Positions 61,400 through 64,000 of a stretch of DNA of 64,000 bases are shown in pieces. The stretch's first letter is position 1. Each line of letters opens with the position of its first letter. Source of the DNA: Myxococcus guangdongensis (lineage in GTDB: Bacteria > Myxococcota > Myxococcia > Myxococcales > Myxococcaceae); contig NZ_JAJVKW010000019.1 in assembly GCF_024198255.1 (NCBI RefSeq), forward strand, positions 1-64,000. Direction: 5' to 3'. Under the pieces are notes generated by a model. The model saw only the letters and a program-made list of their open reading frames with translations, made no database searches and had not been told where the DNA came from. The position numbers and the translations under genes were made by a program.

Positions 61400-64000
61400 T
61401 TACGGCAATCGGTCGCACGTTTTCTGGTACGGCACGACCTCTCGTACGTCCGCGGGCCACTCCTCGGGCTTCAGGTTGCGCGGCAACAATGAACAGACAA
61501 GGTCGATCCAGTCCGCCGTCTTCACGGGCCACAGCCGCACGATGCCGTCCTCGCTGACCGTGGCGAGCCGTGAACCGTCCGGATGGATGGTGACGCTCCG
61601 GACAGGACTGTCGACGGGCAGCATTGCGATCCGACGACCCGTCGAGACATTCCACAGTCGGACGGAGCCGTCCTCGCTGGAAGTGGCCAGGAGTTCGCCA
61701 TCCGGGCTGAAAGCCACCTGGGTCACGGTTTTGTCATGCCGCATCTTCTGCAGTTCCGTCCCCGTGGCAACGTCCCATAAGCGGGCGAGGCTGTCCTCGC
61801 TGCCTGTTGCCAGGATGCGACCGTCACGGTTGAAGGCCAGCGCCGTGACATAGAGAGCGTGCTTCAAGGGGCGTCCCAAGGGTGCGCCACTGGACGCGTC
61901 CCAGATTCGGGCCGTATTGTCATTGCCCGTCGTCGCGACAATCGCTCGCCCCTCATGGAAATCCGCAATACCCTGGCCGCCAGGGCGAGGGCTGGACAAC
62001 TGCGCATCAGCTGGAAGCGACAAGAATTGCATGACACCATTTCCATCCAGCTGAGGCGGACCCTTGCCACCCCGGTTCGACACCGGCGTTTTCATCTCTG
62101 GACCCTGACTCCCAGGCAGTCGCTCCGCTTCGGCAGCGACCCAAACGCCTTCCTCCGCATTTCCCATGGATTCTCGACCAGCAACCGGGATGGCTCCCAT
62201 GGATTGGTCATGCTTCAACCGAAGGGATTCGATGAGCGTGACTCTCGGGTCCCCATCCTGGCTCGCATGGATTCTCGGTATTTCGACGCCCCGGGGCAGC
62301 GGCCCCAAGAGAGGGGTGCCCGTTGCGGCGTTCCAGAAGCGCGCCCTGCCATCCTCGCCGACGGTGGTCACGTATCGCCCATCCTGACTGAAGAGGGCCA
62401 TTCGCCCAGGCGAGCCATGGGGGAGGTGGATGAGCGGAGCGCTTGGAGCAAGGCTCCAGAGCAGCGCGCGCCGTCCTTCGGTCGCGGTGGCCATCGTCTT
62501 CCCATCAGAACTCAAGGCCACGGAGTTGACCCGATACAGATGAGGCATCAGCATCAATTGCTGTCCGGTAACGACGTCCCACAATCGCGCGGTCTTGTCC
62601 TCGCTCGCGGTCGCCACACGCCCCCCATCTCGGCTGAAGGTCACCGACGTCACGGCTTTGTCATGGCGAAATGACATCAACTCCCGCCTCGTGACGACTT
62701 CCACGAGCCTGGCAATCTTGTCCTCACTGGCGATGGCCAGGACGTTGCCATCCGGACTGAATGCCACGGAGGTGATGCGCGCCTTCTGCAGGAGGCCCTT
62801 GAGTACGCGTTTCCCAGTTCCCACATCCCAGAAGAGCACCGTCTTGTTCGTGCTGCCCGTAGCCAGCGTCGTTCCATCCGGGCTGAAAGCGAGCGTCGTG
62901 ATTCGACTCCGATGTTGCAGCGGTTCTCCGAGGGGTTTGCCATTGACCGTGCTCCACATGCGCACGGTCAGGTCCTCACCCGCGGTGGCAACGCGGGTTC
63001 CGTCCGGACTGAAGGCCAGCGCGTTGATTCCGCCATCGTGGGCCAACAACTCCCCGACCGACTTCCAGGTCTTCGTGTTCCACAGGCGCAGGGCGCCACC
63101 GTCACTGGAAGTCGCCGCCAACCTGCCATCACGGCTGATGGCCACCGCGGTGACGGCGTCTTCATGGAGGAGCACTTCTCGCGGCCTCTTGTCGGCCATC
63201 CCCCAGACGCGAGCCGTCATGTCCTCCCCCGCGGTCAGCAGGAAGCTCCCATCCGGACTGAAAGCCACGCTCAGGACGTTTCCCGCGTGCTCCAGGGAGG
63301 CAGTATCGGGACGACGAAGCTGGAGGACCGAGCGGATGAGCAGGTCCATGGCGGCCGAGGATTCATGGCGTCTCACGGCCTCCACGGCAAGGGCGGCACT
63401 CATCGCCAAGGCAGAGGATGTTTCTCGCAGCGTCGCATCCGCCTTGTTCAGGAAGACGTAGGAGAAGGCTTCGCGCAGCTTCGATGCGGCCTCGGCCTTC
63501 GCCGCGGCAATCTCTCGCTCTGCCTGTTCCTTCTTCGCCTCCGCATCCCACGCTTCGCGCTGTAATCGCGCCACCTCCAGGTGGCTTCGTGCCACCTCCG
63601 CCCTGGCGATACGTTGCTCGTCCTGCGCCGCCTGTTTGATTTGTTCGGCTTCCTCCCTGGCTCGCTGACGATCCCTGTTGGCCTCTGTCCGCGTCAAATT
63701 CGCGTCGGCCTCCGCTTCTTGACGCGCCTGAACAGACACCCGGCTATTGTGCTCCGCGGTGGCGCGCGCCTTCTCTGCATCCCCGAGCTGACCATTCAAG
63801 AGCACTGCCGCCGGCAGCAGCACGATGAAGCCCGTCACCACCAACCCGAGAATGGCATACCGCACGATCCGCCAGTCCACGGGGAGCATGCTCCCCGCCC
63901 ACGACACGGTGAAGACCCGCTCGTAGATGGCATTGCGGACCCGAAGCATCCCCTTCGCCTGGCAGACCACGCCCGACAGCTTGAGGTGCGCCTTGATCAA
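61400..64000 (-). CDS. Transmembrane WD40 repeat protein, N-terminus outside the window
   Basis: Partial: 866 codons visible and the frame is open at the window edge. The first visible residues (HLKLSGVVCQAKGMLRVRNAIYERVF) match the winged end of AAA-like (PF14516) domains, so an AAA or effector-AAA module should lie upstream. Then come a transmembrane helix (YAILGLVVTGFIVLLPAAVLL), a ~110-residue charged coiled coil, a helical domain and about 12 WD40 repeats (VAFSPDGSFLLTAGEDMTARVW and similar), interrupted by a ~110-residue non-repeat insertion. Likely a membrane-tethered sensor working with the TIR and CHAT proteins encoded next in the operon. Confidence 0.88.
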   Translation of the reverse strand: MIKAHLKLSGVVCQAKGMLRVRNAIYERVFTVSWAGSMLPVDWRIVRYAILGLVVTGFIVLLPAAVLLNGQLGDAEKARATAEHNSRVSVQARQEAEADANLTRTEANRDRQRAREEAEQIKQAAQDEQRIARAEVARSHLEVARLQREAWDAEAKKEQAEREIAAAKAEAASKLREAFSYVFLNKADATLRETSSALAMSAALAVEAVRRHESSAAMDLLIRSVLQLRRPDTASLEHAGNVLSVAFSPDGSFLLTAGEDMTARVWGMADKRPREVLLHEDAVTAVAISRDGRLAATSSDGGALRLWNTKTWKSVGELLAHDGGINALAFSPDGTRVATAGEDLTVRMWSTVNGKPLGEPLQHRSRITTLAFSPDGTTLATGSTNKTVLFWDVGTGKRVLKGLLQKARITSVAFSPDGNVLAIASEDKIARLVEVVTRRELMSFRHDKAVTSVTFSRDGGRVATASEDKTARLWDVVTGQQLMLMPHLYRVNSVALSSDGKTMATATEGRRALLWSLAPSAPLIHLPHGSPGRMALFSQDGRYVTTVGEDGRARFWNAATGTPLLGPLPRGVEIPRIHASQDGDPRVTLIESLRLKHDQSMGAIPVAGRESMGNAEEGVWVAAEAERLPGSQGPEMKTPVSNRGGKGPPQLDGNGVMQFLSLPADAQLSSPRPGGQGIADFHEGRAIVATTGNDNTARIWDASSGAPLGRPLKHALYVTALAFNRDGRILATGSEDSLARLWDVATGTELQKMRHDKTVTQVAFSPDGELLATSSEDGSVRLWNVSTGRRIAMLPVDSPVRSVTIHPDGSRLATVSEDGIVRLWPVKTADWIDLVCSLLPRNLKPEEWPADVREVVPYQKTCDRLP

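Overview
The window is very GC-rich, with dense coding and short intergenic gaps. It carries several hallmarks of a myxobacterium (Myxococcota, most likely a Myxococcus/Corallococcus/Archangium-type genome): a lipoprotein of the TIGR02269/DUF2380 type, a MYXO-CTERM-like tail, two serine/threonine kinases, a sigma54 enhancer-binding protein with an FHA-like domain, and large CHAT/TIR/WD40 signalling proteins. The species cannot be named from the sequence alone.

Layout. (1) 1-5.1 kb: a degenerate serine/threonine kinase, then three tightly coupled genes (outer-membrane barrel-like protein, lipoprotein with a histidine-rich nuclease-like tail, small cytoplasmic protein) that look like a SitBAI-type toxin/immunity cassette. 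A frameshifted RHS relic follows on the other strand. (2) 6.0-33.1 kb: a complete but unusual type VI secretion system in three operons: ompA-like/AMP-binding-like/PAAR-like/IglI-like/tssG; tssBC/Hcp-like/tssK/tssE/vgrG/separate needle; tssF/tssL/small/tssM/tssJ/giant ASH-repeat lipoprotein. No clpV (tssH) is present. A Crp/Fnr regulator gene closes the cluster, and each operon is preceded by two Crp-type dyads spaced exactly 23 bp. A convergent gene inside the cluster encodes a protein with deaminase-like zinc motifs. (3) 33.1-43.8 kb: a peptide-export operon on the minus strand (HlyD-type adaptor, C39-peptidase ABC transporter, second ABC transporter with a dead C39-like domain, TolC-like lipoprotein, enzyme with an apparent RiPP-recognition winged helix, APH-type phosphotransferase). 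A 14-codon gene (MKIKIHVRGGPKAR) with a strong RBS and its own terminator lies divergent to it. This is the best candidate for an undescribed peptide natural-product system. (4) 44.7 kb: a CAT-anticodon tRNA and its terminator.

(5) 44.8-55.1 kb: metallophosphoesterase and gingipain/caspase-like protease, a canonical transmembrane serine/threonine kinase, a 61-residue acidic protein with its own sigma54 promoter and terminator, the sigma54 activator, and a TPR/barrel protein. The same GCGTCA repeats in 21-bp phase occur next to the sigma54 promoter of the small gene and in the protease/kinase divergent promoter region, which suggests one local regulon. (6) 55.1-64.0 kb: a minus-strand operon encoding a CHAT-protease/STAND-NTPase/16-repeat WD40 protein, a TIR-AAA protein, and the C-terminal part of a transmembrane WD40 protein that runs off the window. 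These have the domain logic of bacterial NLR-like immune or cell-death proteins.

The genes form four functional themes: contact-dependent antagonism (Sit-like cassette, T6SS), a peptide export/modification locus, a sigma54-controlled signalling group, and a signal-activated suicide or defence group. All calls come from reading motifs by eye; no database search was possible.
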